NCBI GenBank assembly: GCA_016929245.1
Contig: JAFGJE010000072.1
Location: forward strand, 1-43,778
DNA length: 43,778 nt
Reading direction: 5' to 3'
DNA from: Phycisphaerae bacterium
Lineage (GTDB): Bacteria; Planctomycetota; Phycisphaerae; SM23-33
Positions 1 to 6,206 of the stretch are shown here, one piece after another. How positions within the stretch are numbered: the first letter of the stretch is position 1; each line of letters starts with the position of its first letter. Both the position numbers and the translations under genes were made by a program. The notes under the pieces are model-generated. The model searched no databases. It was not told where the DNA came from and worked only from the letters and a program-made list of their open reading frames with translations.

Positions 1-2
1 GC

Positions 3-73
3 GTAGGGCGTGCAACTCGTTGCACGCGCAATGTCGGCGGGAGAAATCGCGTGCAACGAGTTGCACGCCCTAC
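3..73. repeat. Nested palindrome, 26-bp perfect inverted repeat
   Basis: Bases 3-28 are the exact reverse complement of 48-73, with a 19-base spacer. Each arm also folds on itself: an 8-bp stem of CGTGCAAC with GTTGCACG around a 2-base centre. The DNA can therefore form one long hairpin or a cross with two side hairpins closed by GTAGGG/CCCTAC. It ends 11 bases before the Shine-Dalgarno sequence of the SGNH hydrolase gene, so it could be the 3' hairpin of an upstream unit or a REP-like mobile palindrome. No transposase is present in the window. Confidence 0.9.
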
Positions 74-94
74 CTGTGGTAGTGGAGATATTGA

Positions 95-931
95 ATGAAA
101 CAGATCATAACGGCAAGCCTGTGCGTGTGTCTCGGCGGGATTCTGGCGTGGAACGCGGCGATGACCGATTCTTCTTCAACTTCTTCAGAGGAAACCTCAA
201 TGTCCGAATTGATCTCACAAAAGGAACCGATCACATGGCTGTTCTGCGGTGACAGTATCACAGCCGGGATGGTCTACACGCACGGATGGCGGAATTTTTC
301 CGAACTGTTCAATGAACGGCTGTATGAGTTGGGACGATCCGGCGACGTCGTCATCAACACCGCCAGGAGCGGCGCGAACCTTGGGGATCTGCTGGGGAAT
401 TTCGACAGATCGGTCACGCGATTTCATCCTGACGTCGTCTTTCTCCTTTTCGGCACGAATGACTGCGTGTCCGGGCCTGAAGGCGTGAAGCAATTCACCG
501 AACGATACACCGAGGTGATCCGGCGCTGCCGCCAGGCCGGTGCCTCCACGGTGATTCTGCAGAGCACCATTCCCGTGATGCCTCTGGATCCGATCCGCGC
601 GACGCAACTGGAACTCGGCCCGGACAAAACCGTGACCGACCGGGATACGCACAATCTCCGGATGCGGCTGACGCATCTTCCGTTGTATGTGGAGGCGGTA
701 AGAAAAATTTCCAAAGCTGATAAATTACCGCTGATTGACCACTGGGCCGTCTGGCGGAAAACCGGAACGAAAATCGGCCGGCTGACGGAAGGATTTATTC
801 ATCCGAACGAATACGGCCATCGTCTGATGGCCTATACGATCTTCTCCGCGATGGGGATGTGGGACGATAAGAGTCCGACGTGCCGTCTTTTCGTGCCCGT
901 GGAAAAAGACATGTATATCCAAGCCCAATAA
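95..931 (+). CDS. SGNH/GDSL-family hydrolase, exported
   Basis: This is a 278-residue esterase/lipase-type hydrolase of the SGNH superfamily, which uses Ser, Gly, Asn and His blocks to hydrolyse esters, often acetyl groups on polysaccharides. All four blocks are visible: GDSIT (Ser54), RSGAN (Gly93), GTND (Asn122) and HPNEYGH (His236). The first 20 residues are a positive-then-hydrophobic signal-like segment, so the enzyme is probably exported or membrane-tethered. A low-complexity Ser/Thr stretch follows before the catalytic domain. GGAG at 84-87 lies 7 bases before the ATG and supports this start. The next gene is convergent, so this one is monocistronic within the window. The substrate cannot be read from the sequence. 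Carbohydrate esterase is the likeliest role. Confidence 0.85.
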   Translation: MKQIITASLCVCLGGILAWNAAMTDSSSTSSEETSMSELISQKEPITWLFCGDSITAGMVYTHGWRNFSELFNERLYELGRSGDVVINTARSGANLGDLLGNFDRSVTRFHPDVVFLLFGTNDCVSGPEGVKQFTERYTEVIRRCRQAGASTVILQSTIPVMPLDPIRATQLELGPDKTVTDRDTHNLRMRLTHLPLYVEAVRKISKADKLPLIDHWAVWRKTGTKIGRLTEGFIHPNEYGHRLMAYTIFSAMGMWDDKSPTCRLFVPVEKDMYIQAQ

Positions 932-996
932 GGCGCAACCAATTTGCCCCATTCGCCGGGCGGCGAGCACTGGGACGCGTATTCCTTATTTCCGTT

Positions 997-1545
997 TCAC
1001 GATATCGGTCGTTGGTTGTGTTCTCGTCGCAGGGTTTGGGCGGCGGCGAGGAGGTGGCGGTCGGATTTGAGGATGCTGGTGATGTTCCCCGTCGAAACGC
1101 CCAGCCGCGCGGATACCGGGGCGAGTTTTCCTTCCGCCTCCGCCAACCAATCGAGCAGGTAGGCGGCCACCGGCCAGAATCGGGCGTCCTTTCTGCCGAC
1201 CTGGAGACGCAGGGGCGCGTCGGAGGTGGGCTTTTTGGGCTTGTGAAGACACTCCGCCACCACCGTCGGCAGGAGGGCGTCGGCGGAGGCTGCCGGTTGA
1301 CGCAGTTGCAGCGCCAGGTTCATCCGCAGCCGCGACAGCGCCCGGCGACGATTGTCATGCTGGCTGCGCGAATCGTTCGCCACGGCGGTGACGCCCGTGG
1401 CCTGGTGATGCAGCCGCACGGCGGAGGAGACTTTGTTGCGATGCTGCCCGCCGGGGCCGGAGGCTTTGTAGATATGCACGTCACACCCGGCGAGGAGTTT
1501 CTCGTCGGACGCGGATAACCAGTCGTCTCTCGTTTCGGGGCGCAT
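997..1545 (-). CDS. Peptide-chain-release-factor-like GGQ protein
   Basis: The 182-residue protein carries the class I release-factor catalytic motif SGPGGQHRNKVSSAVRLHH (GGQ at residues 32-34). This is the loop that enters the peptidyl-transferase centre and hydrolyses peptidyl-tRNA. It lacks the codon-recognition and N-terminal domains of RF1/RF2, so it resembles the short rescue-type or RF-like proteins (ArfB/PrfH relatives). The C-terminal half, about residues 120-180, is not the usual short basic ArfB tail. It looks helical and helix-turn-helix-like (SARLGVSTGNITSIL). It lies 46 bases after the kinase gene and beyond that gene's hairpin, so it is probably transcribed separately. The exact role, stalled-ribosome rescue or other ester hydrolysis, is inferred. 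Confidence 0.8.
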   Translation of the reverse strand: MRPETRDDWLSASDEKLLAGCDVHIYKASGPGGQHRNKVSSAVRLHHQATGVTAVANDSRSQHDNRRRALSRLRMNLALQLRQPAASADALLPTVVAECLHKPKKPTSDAPLRLQVGRKDARFWPVAAYLLDWLAEAEGKLAPVSARLGVSTGNITSILKSDRHLLAAAQTLRREHNQRPIS

Positions 1546-1567
1546 GGGCGTAGTTTGTAAAGTGAAA

Positions 1568-1587
1568 CCGACCGCTTACGCGGTCGG
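1568..1587 (-). terminator. Hairpin terminator after the Ser/Thr kinase
   Basis: A perfect 8-bp stem CCGACCGC/GCGGTCGG with a 4-base loop begins 4 bases after the kinase stop codon. On the minus strand it is followed by TTTCACTTT. This fits intrinsic termination of the kinase transcript. Confidence 0.7.
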
Positions 1588-1591
1588 CTCG

Positions 1592-2863
1592 TTATTTTGA
1601 TTTCACTAACAGCAGGAGGATCAGCATGATGTTCAGGATGACACTGACGATCAGTCCGATCATGAGGATCCTGTTGGTTTTGGGCAGGAGGAGTTCCGCC
1701 GGCGGAACGTCGTCGGATTTGGTTTTGGATTGTGTACCGGTTTTCGTTCCGGATTTGGTTTTGCCGGTGAACTGGGAGGTTCGTTTCGGCGGAGGCGGCG
1801 GTGGGGGGATCGGCGGTAAGTCGTATTCCTCGGCCGTTCGTCCCAGGCCCGAAAGGGCGGTTCCGTCGTCGGCGTCCTGCACTTCCAGCAGGAAATCCAC
1901 CGACCGCAGGTCGTCCATCATCTCGGCGGTCGTCGCGTAGCGGTGTCGTCGCCGCTTGGCCATCATTTTGAGGATCACCTTCACCAGGCCGAACGAGATG
2001 TCCATGTTGTACCGGTCGGGCGAAACGAGCTTCTGCTTGACGTGCTTGATCATGATCTCCTTGGCGTCGCGTCCCTCGAAGGGCACGCGCCCGGCGACCA
2101 TGTGATACAGCGTCGCGCCGAGAGAATAGATATCGCAGCGGAAATCCACGTTCGATCGGCCGAGGATTTGCTCCGGGCTGATGTAATAGGGCGTTCCGTA
2201 GAGCTTGCCGGCTTCGGCCTGGATGGCGCGGGCGTCGTCGGCGAGGCGCGCCAAACCCATGTCCATCAGCTTCGCCACGCCGTCGTGGGTGATCATGATG
2301 TTCTTGGGCTTCACGTCGCGGTGGATCAGCCCCTGGGCGTGGGCGTGCTCCAGCGCGCCGCCGATCTGGAGAACCAGGTTCAGCGCCTCGTTCTCCATGT
2401 ACACCTTCCCGGACTCCAACTCGTCGTACACGGTCTTGCCTTCCACGTATTCCATCACGAAATAGTGGTATCCGGCGTATTCGTTCACGTCGATGGCCTG
2501 GACGATGTTGGGATGGTTGAGTTTGGCGGCCGCTTGTCCTTCGGCGTAGAAACGTTTGACGTATTCCTCGTCTTTGGAGAACCGCCGCGGGAGGACTTTA
2601 ATCGCCACGATGCGGTCGAGGCTGAGCTGTTTGGCTTTGAAGACCACGGCCATTCCGCCGGCACCGAGTTTTTCGAGGATCTGGAATCCGGGGATCTGCC
2701 GTTTGGCGATAATCTCGCCCATGCGCGTGTCGCCGGGCCCGTGGGTGTCGCTCAGTCCGCGGGTGTCGCTCAACCCGCGAGTGTCGCTCAGTCCGCGGGT
2801 ATCTCCCGGTCCGCGCGATGACGGCGGTTCGACGGGAACGGGTTGGTTAGGTGTTTCACTCAT
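1592..2863 (-). CDS. Membrane-anchored Hanks-type Ser/Thr protein kinase
   Basis: A 423-residue eukaryote-like kinase. Residues 1-48 are a disordered, repeat-containing head. The kinase domain spans about 60-320, with the glycine loop GAGGMAVVFKA (67-77), catalytic Lys89, HRDVKPKN (181-188), a DMG in place of DFG (201-203) and an SPEQ in place of APE. A proline-rich linker, including a run of eight prolines, and a Lys/Thr/Ser-rich stretch lead to one C-terminal transmembrane helix (about 400-420) ending in KSK. This puts the kinase domain in the cytoplasm. No extracellular sensor follows the helix, so any signal must enter through the cytoplasmic parts or the membrane. All catalytic residues are present, so it should be active. 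The targets are unknown. A hairpin terminator follows. Confidence 0.93.
   Translation of the reverse strand: MSETPNQPVPVEPPSSRGPGDTRGLSDTRGLSDTRGLSDTHGPGDTRMGEIIAKRQIPGFQILEKLGAGGMAVVFKAKQLSLDRIVAIKVLPRRFSKDEEYVKRFYAEGQAAAKLNHPNIVQAIDVNEYAGYHYFVMEYVEGKTVYDELESGKVYMENEALNLVLQIGGALEHAHAQGLIHRDVKPKNIMITHDGVAKLMDMGLARLADDARAIQAEAGKLYGTPYYISPEQILGRSNVDFRCDIYSLGATLYHMVAGRVPFEGRDAKEIMIKHVKQKLVSPDRYNMDISFGLVKVILKMMAKRRRHRYATTAEMMDDLRSVDFLLEVQDADDGTALSGLGRTAEEYDLPPIPPPPPPPKRTSQFTGKTKSGTKTGTQSKTKSDDVPPAELLLPKTNRILMIGLIVSVILNIMLILLLLVKSK
2724..2813 (-). repeat. Five tandem 18-bp units inside the kinase gene
   Basis: Five consecutive 18-bp units encode six-residue repeats GPGDTR, GLSDTR, GLSDTR, GLSDTH and GPGDTR (residues 18-47) ahead of the kinase domain. 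The units differ by a few bases. In-frame 18-bp repeats of this kind change copy number by slippage without breaking the gene. The Thr and Ser in each unit are possible autophosphorylation sites. Confidence 0.85.
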
Positions 2864-2931
2864 GCTTCGATCGAAATACCATACCTACACTATCGACCGG
2901 TTCCGGGGGAAAAGTTTTGGCGCATTTTTCC

Positions 2932-2960
2932 TTGTCAACGGGGCGGTCGCGTGATATGAT
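2932..2960 (+). promoter_or_regulatory. Sigma-70-type promoter of rpmH
   Basis: TTGTCA (2932-2937) and TATGAT (2955-2960) are separated by exactly 17 bases, about 60 bases upstream of the rpmH start. Both boxes match consensus at five of six positions. The kinase gene starts on the opposite strand at 2863, so the intergenic region is divergent. Confidence 0.75.
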
Positions 2961-3023
2961 CCACGGCTCGTAATTTCGGAATTTTTCGATAGACCTCACG
3001 GAAGACAAGAGAAGGACGTTGAT

Positions 3024-3164
3024 ATGACCACGCATTATCCTCATCGCATGTCAAAACGGAAACGCGCCCGGAAGATCGGATTTCGCGCTCGGATGCGGAC
3101 CAGCAAAGGCCGAAAGATCATCAGCAGTAAACGAAGAGAAGGTCGCCAGGCCCAGGCCGTCTAA
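3024..3164 (+). CDS. rpmH: 50S ribosomal protein bL34
   Basis: The 46-residue, very basic protein matches bL34 through MSKRKRARKIGFRARMRTSK and the GRK...SKRR tail. bL34 is a small structural protein of the large ribosomal subunit. The N-terminus carries an extra MTTHYPHR compared with the usual MKRT start, a form I associate with Planctomycetes-type L34. AAGGA at 3012-3016, 7 bases before the ATG, fixes the start. In most bacteria rpmH is followed by rnpA. Here a strong terminator follows the stop by about 30 bases, and there is no rnpA, yidD or yidC nearby. Confidence 0.95.
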   Translation: MTTHYPHRMSKRKRARKIGFRARMRTSKGRKIISSKRREGRQAQAV

Positions 3165-3194
3165 TTCTCTTTGATATATAAACTTACGCGATTC

Positions 3195-3221
3195 CGCCCC
3201 CGCAGGACGCGGGGGCGTTTT
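3195..3221 (+). terminator. Intrinsic terminator of rpmH
   Basis: A perfect 9-bp GC-rich stem (CGCCCCCGC at 3195-3203, GCGGGGGCG at 3209-3217) with a 5-base loop is followed by TTTT. It lies 30 bases after the rpmH stop and isolates rpmH as a single-gene unit. Confidence 0.9.
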
Positions 3222-3248
3222 GTTGCGCGGAATTTTTGCGGAATAAAG

Positions 3249-3303
3249 AACATCGCCGAGCGGCCAGCCGATTCTTGGATCGGTTTTTCGTTCGGCGCTG
3301 TTG
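3249..3303. repeat. Palindromic repeat, copy A (diverged)
   Basis: An imperfect inverted repeat of about 24 bases per arm (AACATCGCCGAGCGGCCAGC... against ...TTCGGCGCTGTT). It is related to the cleaner copies at 32614-32667 and 40841-40896. It lies just after the rpmH terminator in a gap without genes. Confidence 0.6.
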
Positions 3304-3341
3304 GGCGATGCGGATGATTTTGCGAACCGTCACGGGTTTTC

Positions 3342-3377
3342 AAAAAAAGCGGCGTCCTTTTGGGAACGCCGTTTTTT
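3342..3377 (-). terminator. Terminator for the small lipoprotein gene, possibly bidirectional
   Basis: The stem CGGCGT/ACGCCG is flanked by seven A on one side and six T on the other. On the minus strand it follows the 71-residue lipoprotein gene and ends in a run of T. It would also work in the plus direction. Confidence 0.75.
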
Positions 3378-3440
3378 CTATTGGTTCTCTCCACCGGATC
3401 CCGGAAGGACGCGGTTTGCCTGTCGAGTGTTCCGAAGCGA

Positions 3441-3656
3441 TCAGTCTCCGACGAACACGTGCCATTCGGTGAGTTTGAGGTTCTGGTCGAACAGCCAGAA
3501 TTCATCCCAATCGTCGATGAGCTGTCGTTCGTCGGTGTCGTAGACCGCCGAAAGGCGGCGGTTTCGATCGGAGGAATCGTCGACCATGCCCGAGTTGTTG
3601 CTGCAACCGGCCAGGATCGCGCCGCAGATCAGCAGCAGGAAAATGACTTTCTTCAT
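3441..3656 (-). CDS. Small lipoprotein
   Basis: A 71-residue protein with a typical lipoprotein signal: MKK, a hydrophobic core, then the lipobox LAGC with the lipidated Cys at about residue 18. The mature part is short, acidic and rich in Asp and Trp (DDWDEFWLFDQNLKL). No family is recognised. It follows the larger lipoprotein gene by 51 bases in the same direction, so the two are probably cotranscribed from the promoter near 4650. A terminator follows. It may help or interact with the larger lipoprotein, but nothing in the sequence proves this. Confidence 0.75.
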   Translation of the reverse strand: MKKVIFLLLICGAILAGCSNNSGMVDDSSDRNRRLSAVYDTDERQLIDDWDEFWLFDQNLKLTEWHVFVGD

Positions 3657-3707
3657 CGTCGTAAAACCTTTCCAACTTCGTAACCATCGCCCTGGGCGTC
3701 CGGAGCG

Positions 3708-4466
3708 TCACGCGCCGATGGCGTCGGCCAATTTCAGATTGATAAAGTACGTCTGTCCGTTCACGTCGGTCTTCTGACCCTGCACGCCTTCGCCGGCGGA
3801 TTCCGTGATCCATCGGCCGTCCGGGGCCAGGTCGTTTTCCCCCGCACCGGCGCTGGAGGCGCGCAGGTCGTCGGTCAATCCGCGGAACCACATTTCCACG
3901 AAAGGCCATTTCTTCGTGCGAATAAAAAGGTTCAGACTTTCGTCGCCGGTGGTCCATTCGGGTTCGTCGCCCTTTTTCACCACCACGTCATGCACCTGCC
4001 CCTTCAGATCGCGCCACGCGCGGTAGGCGATTTCCGGGCGGGCCTCGAAACTCTGATTCTTCAGCGTGGACCAGACGCTCAGCAATTTCACGGCGGTGAT
4101 CAGTTGCTTTTTCGGGCCCAGTTCGCTGTCGGCGTAGTAAATCTGCGTCGCGTCGATATTCATGGTCGGATCGATCGCCCGACGCACTTCCACGCGGTAC
4201 ACCTCGCCCTCGATGAGATACTCGGTCACCAAAACGCGCCCCTTCCCGCTGCCGTTGACGCGATGTCGCTTTTTGGCGATCCCCTCGGCGACCATCGCGT
4301 TGGCCTGTCCGGACTGGATCACACCGGCGATTTTCGGTTGAAGGTCGCCGCGATTTAAGATTCCGTAACTTTGGGCGATTTCCGCCGCTGTCGAGCCGCC
4401 GCCGCAACCGACGACCAGGCTGCCCAACGAAACGGCGATCGATAGGAACAATGCCTTCCTCAACAT
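3708..4466 (-). CDS. Lipoprotein of unknown function
   Basis: An open frame extends upstream to 4607, but the export signal begins only at MLRKALFLSIAVSLGSLVVG, followed by C and a Gly-rich spacer, which is a clear lipobox. GGAG at 4476-4479 abuts an ATG at 4475 but is well spaced for the ATG at 4466, so I chose 4466 (252 residues; 4475 is the alternative). The mature protein is mixed alpha/beta with no motif I recognise. Its beta-rich middle (EYLIEGEVYRVEVRRAID) and the DVNGQTYFINL tail suggest a periplasmic substrate-free or structural role. It is probably anchored in the outer or inner membrane and cotranscribed with the small lipoprotein that follows. Confidence 0.8.
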   Translation of the reverse strand: MLRKALFLSIAVSLGSLVVGCGGGSTAAEIAQSYGILNRGDLQPKIAGVIQSGQANAMVAEGIAKKRHRVNGSGKGRVLVTEYLIEGEVYRVEVRRAIDPTMNIDATQIYYADSELGPKKQLITAVKLLSVWSTLKNQSFEARPEIAYRAWRDLKGQVHDVVVKKGDEPEWTTGDESLNLFIRTKKWPFVEMWFRGLTDDLRASSAGAGENDLAPDGRWITESAGEGVQGQKTDVNGQTYFINLKLADAIGA

Positions 4467-4634
4467 GCTCAACATCTCCGTCAATTCGTTCCTACCCAGA
4501 GTCTTCCGGGGATGCTTTCCGTCCGGAGGACCATTTTCTCGGCTGGTCGATCCAGCCGATGTGCGGGTTAGTTGTACGGACCACTCCACCGCCACGCGTC
4601 GTATCACGGTTCGCGTGGTTCAAAGCGTCCAGAT

Positions 4635-4663
4635 ACTTTATCGGTTCTTCAACTCTCCGTCAA
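4635..4663 (-). promoter_or_regulatory. Predicted promoter of the lipoprotein pair
   Basis: On the minus strand, TTGACG (4663-4658) and TAAAGT (4640-4635) are 17 bases apart. They lie about 170 bases upstream of the lipoprotein start at 4466, between it and the YkgJ-type gene that ends at 4708. Confidence 0.5.
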
Positions 4664-4707
4664 AAGAAAACTTGCGCGTGTTTTGGGGTGCTCTTGCCCC
4701 CGAAGAG

Positions 4708-5181
4708 TCACAATTCGACCTGGAGCTGCCTCAGCCAGGCGGTCATCTCTCCATAGAGGTAAGGAATATCCGCCTGCTGATGGAGTTGGACGATTCGGTG
4801 GTGGCATTCCTCGTAGATATCGTGTAACTCATTTTGAATATTGGGATTACAGAAAAATATCCGGCAACCCAGCGGGCGGCGATCTCGTGCGGTACACAGG
4901 TTATTTTGCTGATAGGGACACTCCAACCGTTCGGCGGGGCGCGTCGGTTGCGTCATCGTCAGCAGCGCCAATTCCCCGGTGCTGACGAACAAACGATGGT
5001 TCTTCGCGGAAAAATTACAGCATTGACCGCACGCGCGGCAGGAGGGATTTAAGCGCTCCACGTCCCGCTGGGCTTCCTGAAGGAGTTTGCCCAGCCGGGT
5101 CAGGAAAGGCGCGTTTTGGGCGGCGGTGCGGACGGCGGCGATAAGATCCGCGCCGTTCGAGATGTCCGGTGATTCCGGCAA
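4708..5181 (-). CDS. YkgJ-family cysteine-cluster protein
   Basis: The 157-residue protein carries the YkgJ/CxxCxxCC signature: Cys48, Cys51 and Cys54-Cys55 (CRACGQCC), then Cys88, Cys96, Cys106 and Cys111 (CPYQQNNLC...PLGCRIFFC). Such proteins are thought to bind zinc or an iron-sulfur cluster, but their reactions are mostly unknown. It starts 10 bases after the HAD phosphatase stop in the same direction, so the two are almost certainly one operon. The C-terminal part (ECHHRIVQLHQQ) is helical and histidine-rich. Cytoplasmic: no signal peptide or membrane helix. Confidence 0.85.
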   Translation of the reverse strand: MPESPDISNGADLIAAVRTAAQNAPFLTRLGKLLQEAQRDVERLNPSCRACGQCCNFSAKNHRLFVSTGELALLTMTQPTRPAERLECPYQQNNLCTARDRRPLGCRIFFCNPNIQNELHDIYEECHHRIVQLHQQADIPYLYGEMTAWLRQLQVEL

Positions 5182-5190
5182 CGATGGTCC

Positions 5191-6024
5191 TTATACCCCC
5201 TGCGGAGCTTTGCCTTCCAGGACGATGTGGCGAATGACGTTGGCGACGCCTTCCTCGTCGTGATGATCGGTGACGTGGTCCGCCACCTGCAGGCAGGTGA
5301 CGTGTCCGTTGGCCATCGCCACGCCCACCCCGGCCCAGTGGATCATTCCCGCGTCGTTGGCGTTGTCGCCGATGGCCATGATCTGCTCGCGGGGGATGCG
5401 ATACTCCGCCGCCACCGTCTCCAGGGCCGCCCTCTTGGACACCGACGCCTGCATGATCTGGAGCAGGAAATCCTCCGTCTGCACGGTGGTCACTTCGTCG
5501 GGCAGGTCTTCCCGGATCGCCTGGCGGGTCGCCTGGATCCATCGGGGTTTGCCCAGCAGCAGGAGTTTCGTGACGGGCTGGTTCAGCCATTCGTCGAACG
5601 GCCCGATCACGTCGGGACGATGAGTTTTGGCGGTTTCGGTCAGGTAGGCTTTGGAAGCTTCATCGAAGGCGTCGGTGTACCACTTGTCGCCGATTTCCGC
5701 GGAGACGAGGATATGGGGAAACCGCTCGCGCGCCCAGCGAATGATCCCGCGGGCGATGTTGAACGGGATCGGCCGATGCAGCAGCACTTTCCCGTTGGTC
5801 GGCATCCAGACCAGCGCGCCGTTGTAGTTGATCATCGGTTCGCGCAGGGACAATTGCTTGTAGAACGGGAGCGTCGAGCGCGGCGGGCGGGCGGTCGTGA
5901 TCACGATCCCGACGGACTTCTCCTTCCGCACCCGGCGGATGACGTCGACGGCGGCGGGGGTAATCTCCTTGTCGCTGTTCAGCAGCGTGCCGTCCAGATC
6001 AATGGCGATAAGTCTGATTTTCAT
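5191..6024 (-). CDS. Cof-type HAD-superfamily phosphatase
   Basis: A Cof/YbiV-type HAD hydrolase, 277 residues from the ATG at 6024 (the frame runs open further up, but MKIRLIAIDLDGTLL is the family's canonical start). HAD motifs: DLDGT with nucleophile Asp9 and Asp11, motif II TTARP (43-47), Lys197, and GDNAND (219-224). The long C2 cap between about 85 and 190 is typical of the Cof subfamily, which removes phosphate from sugar phosphates, nucleotides or cofactor intermediates. GAGG about ten bases upstream supports the start. The YkgJ gene follows after 10 bases. The substrate cannot be told from sequence. Confidence 0.9.
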   Translation of the reverse strand: MKIRLIAIDLDGTLLNSDKEITPAAVDVIRRVRKEKSVGIVITTARPPRSTLPFYKQLSLREPMINYNGALVWMPTNGKVLLHRPIPFNIARGIIRWARERFPHILVSAEIGDKWYTDAFDEASKAYLTETAKTHRPDVIGPFDEWLNQPVTKLLLLGKPRWIQATRQAIREDLPDEVTTVQTEDFLLQIMQASVSKRAALETVAAEYRIPREQIMAIGDNANDAGMIHWAGVGVAMANGHVTCLQVADHVTDHHDEEGVANVIRHIVLEGKAPQGV

Positions 6025-6206
6025 GGTATTCCCACCTCGCCGGCTCCATAATAGGCGAAGAACCTGATTATCATCATAACCAAATTCCCATCCTTTGTCT
6101 TGCTCGGTGGGATTGGAATGGAAAAAAAATTCCATCCGCGGGGAACCCGAACCCCCCGTGAGGTGTCCAAGACACTATGGAAACGCGAATGGAAAGGAAC
6201 GATCGT

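Noticed and set aside
880-1518. 212-codon plus-strand frame opposite the GGQ protein
   Set aside because: The GGQ motif on the minus strand identifies the coding strand. The plus frame starts inside the SGNH gene.
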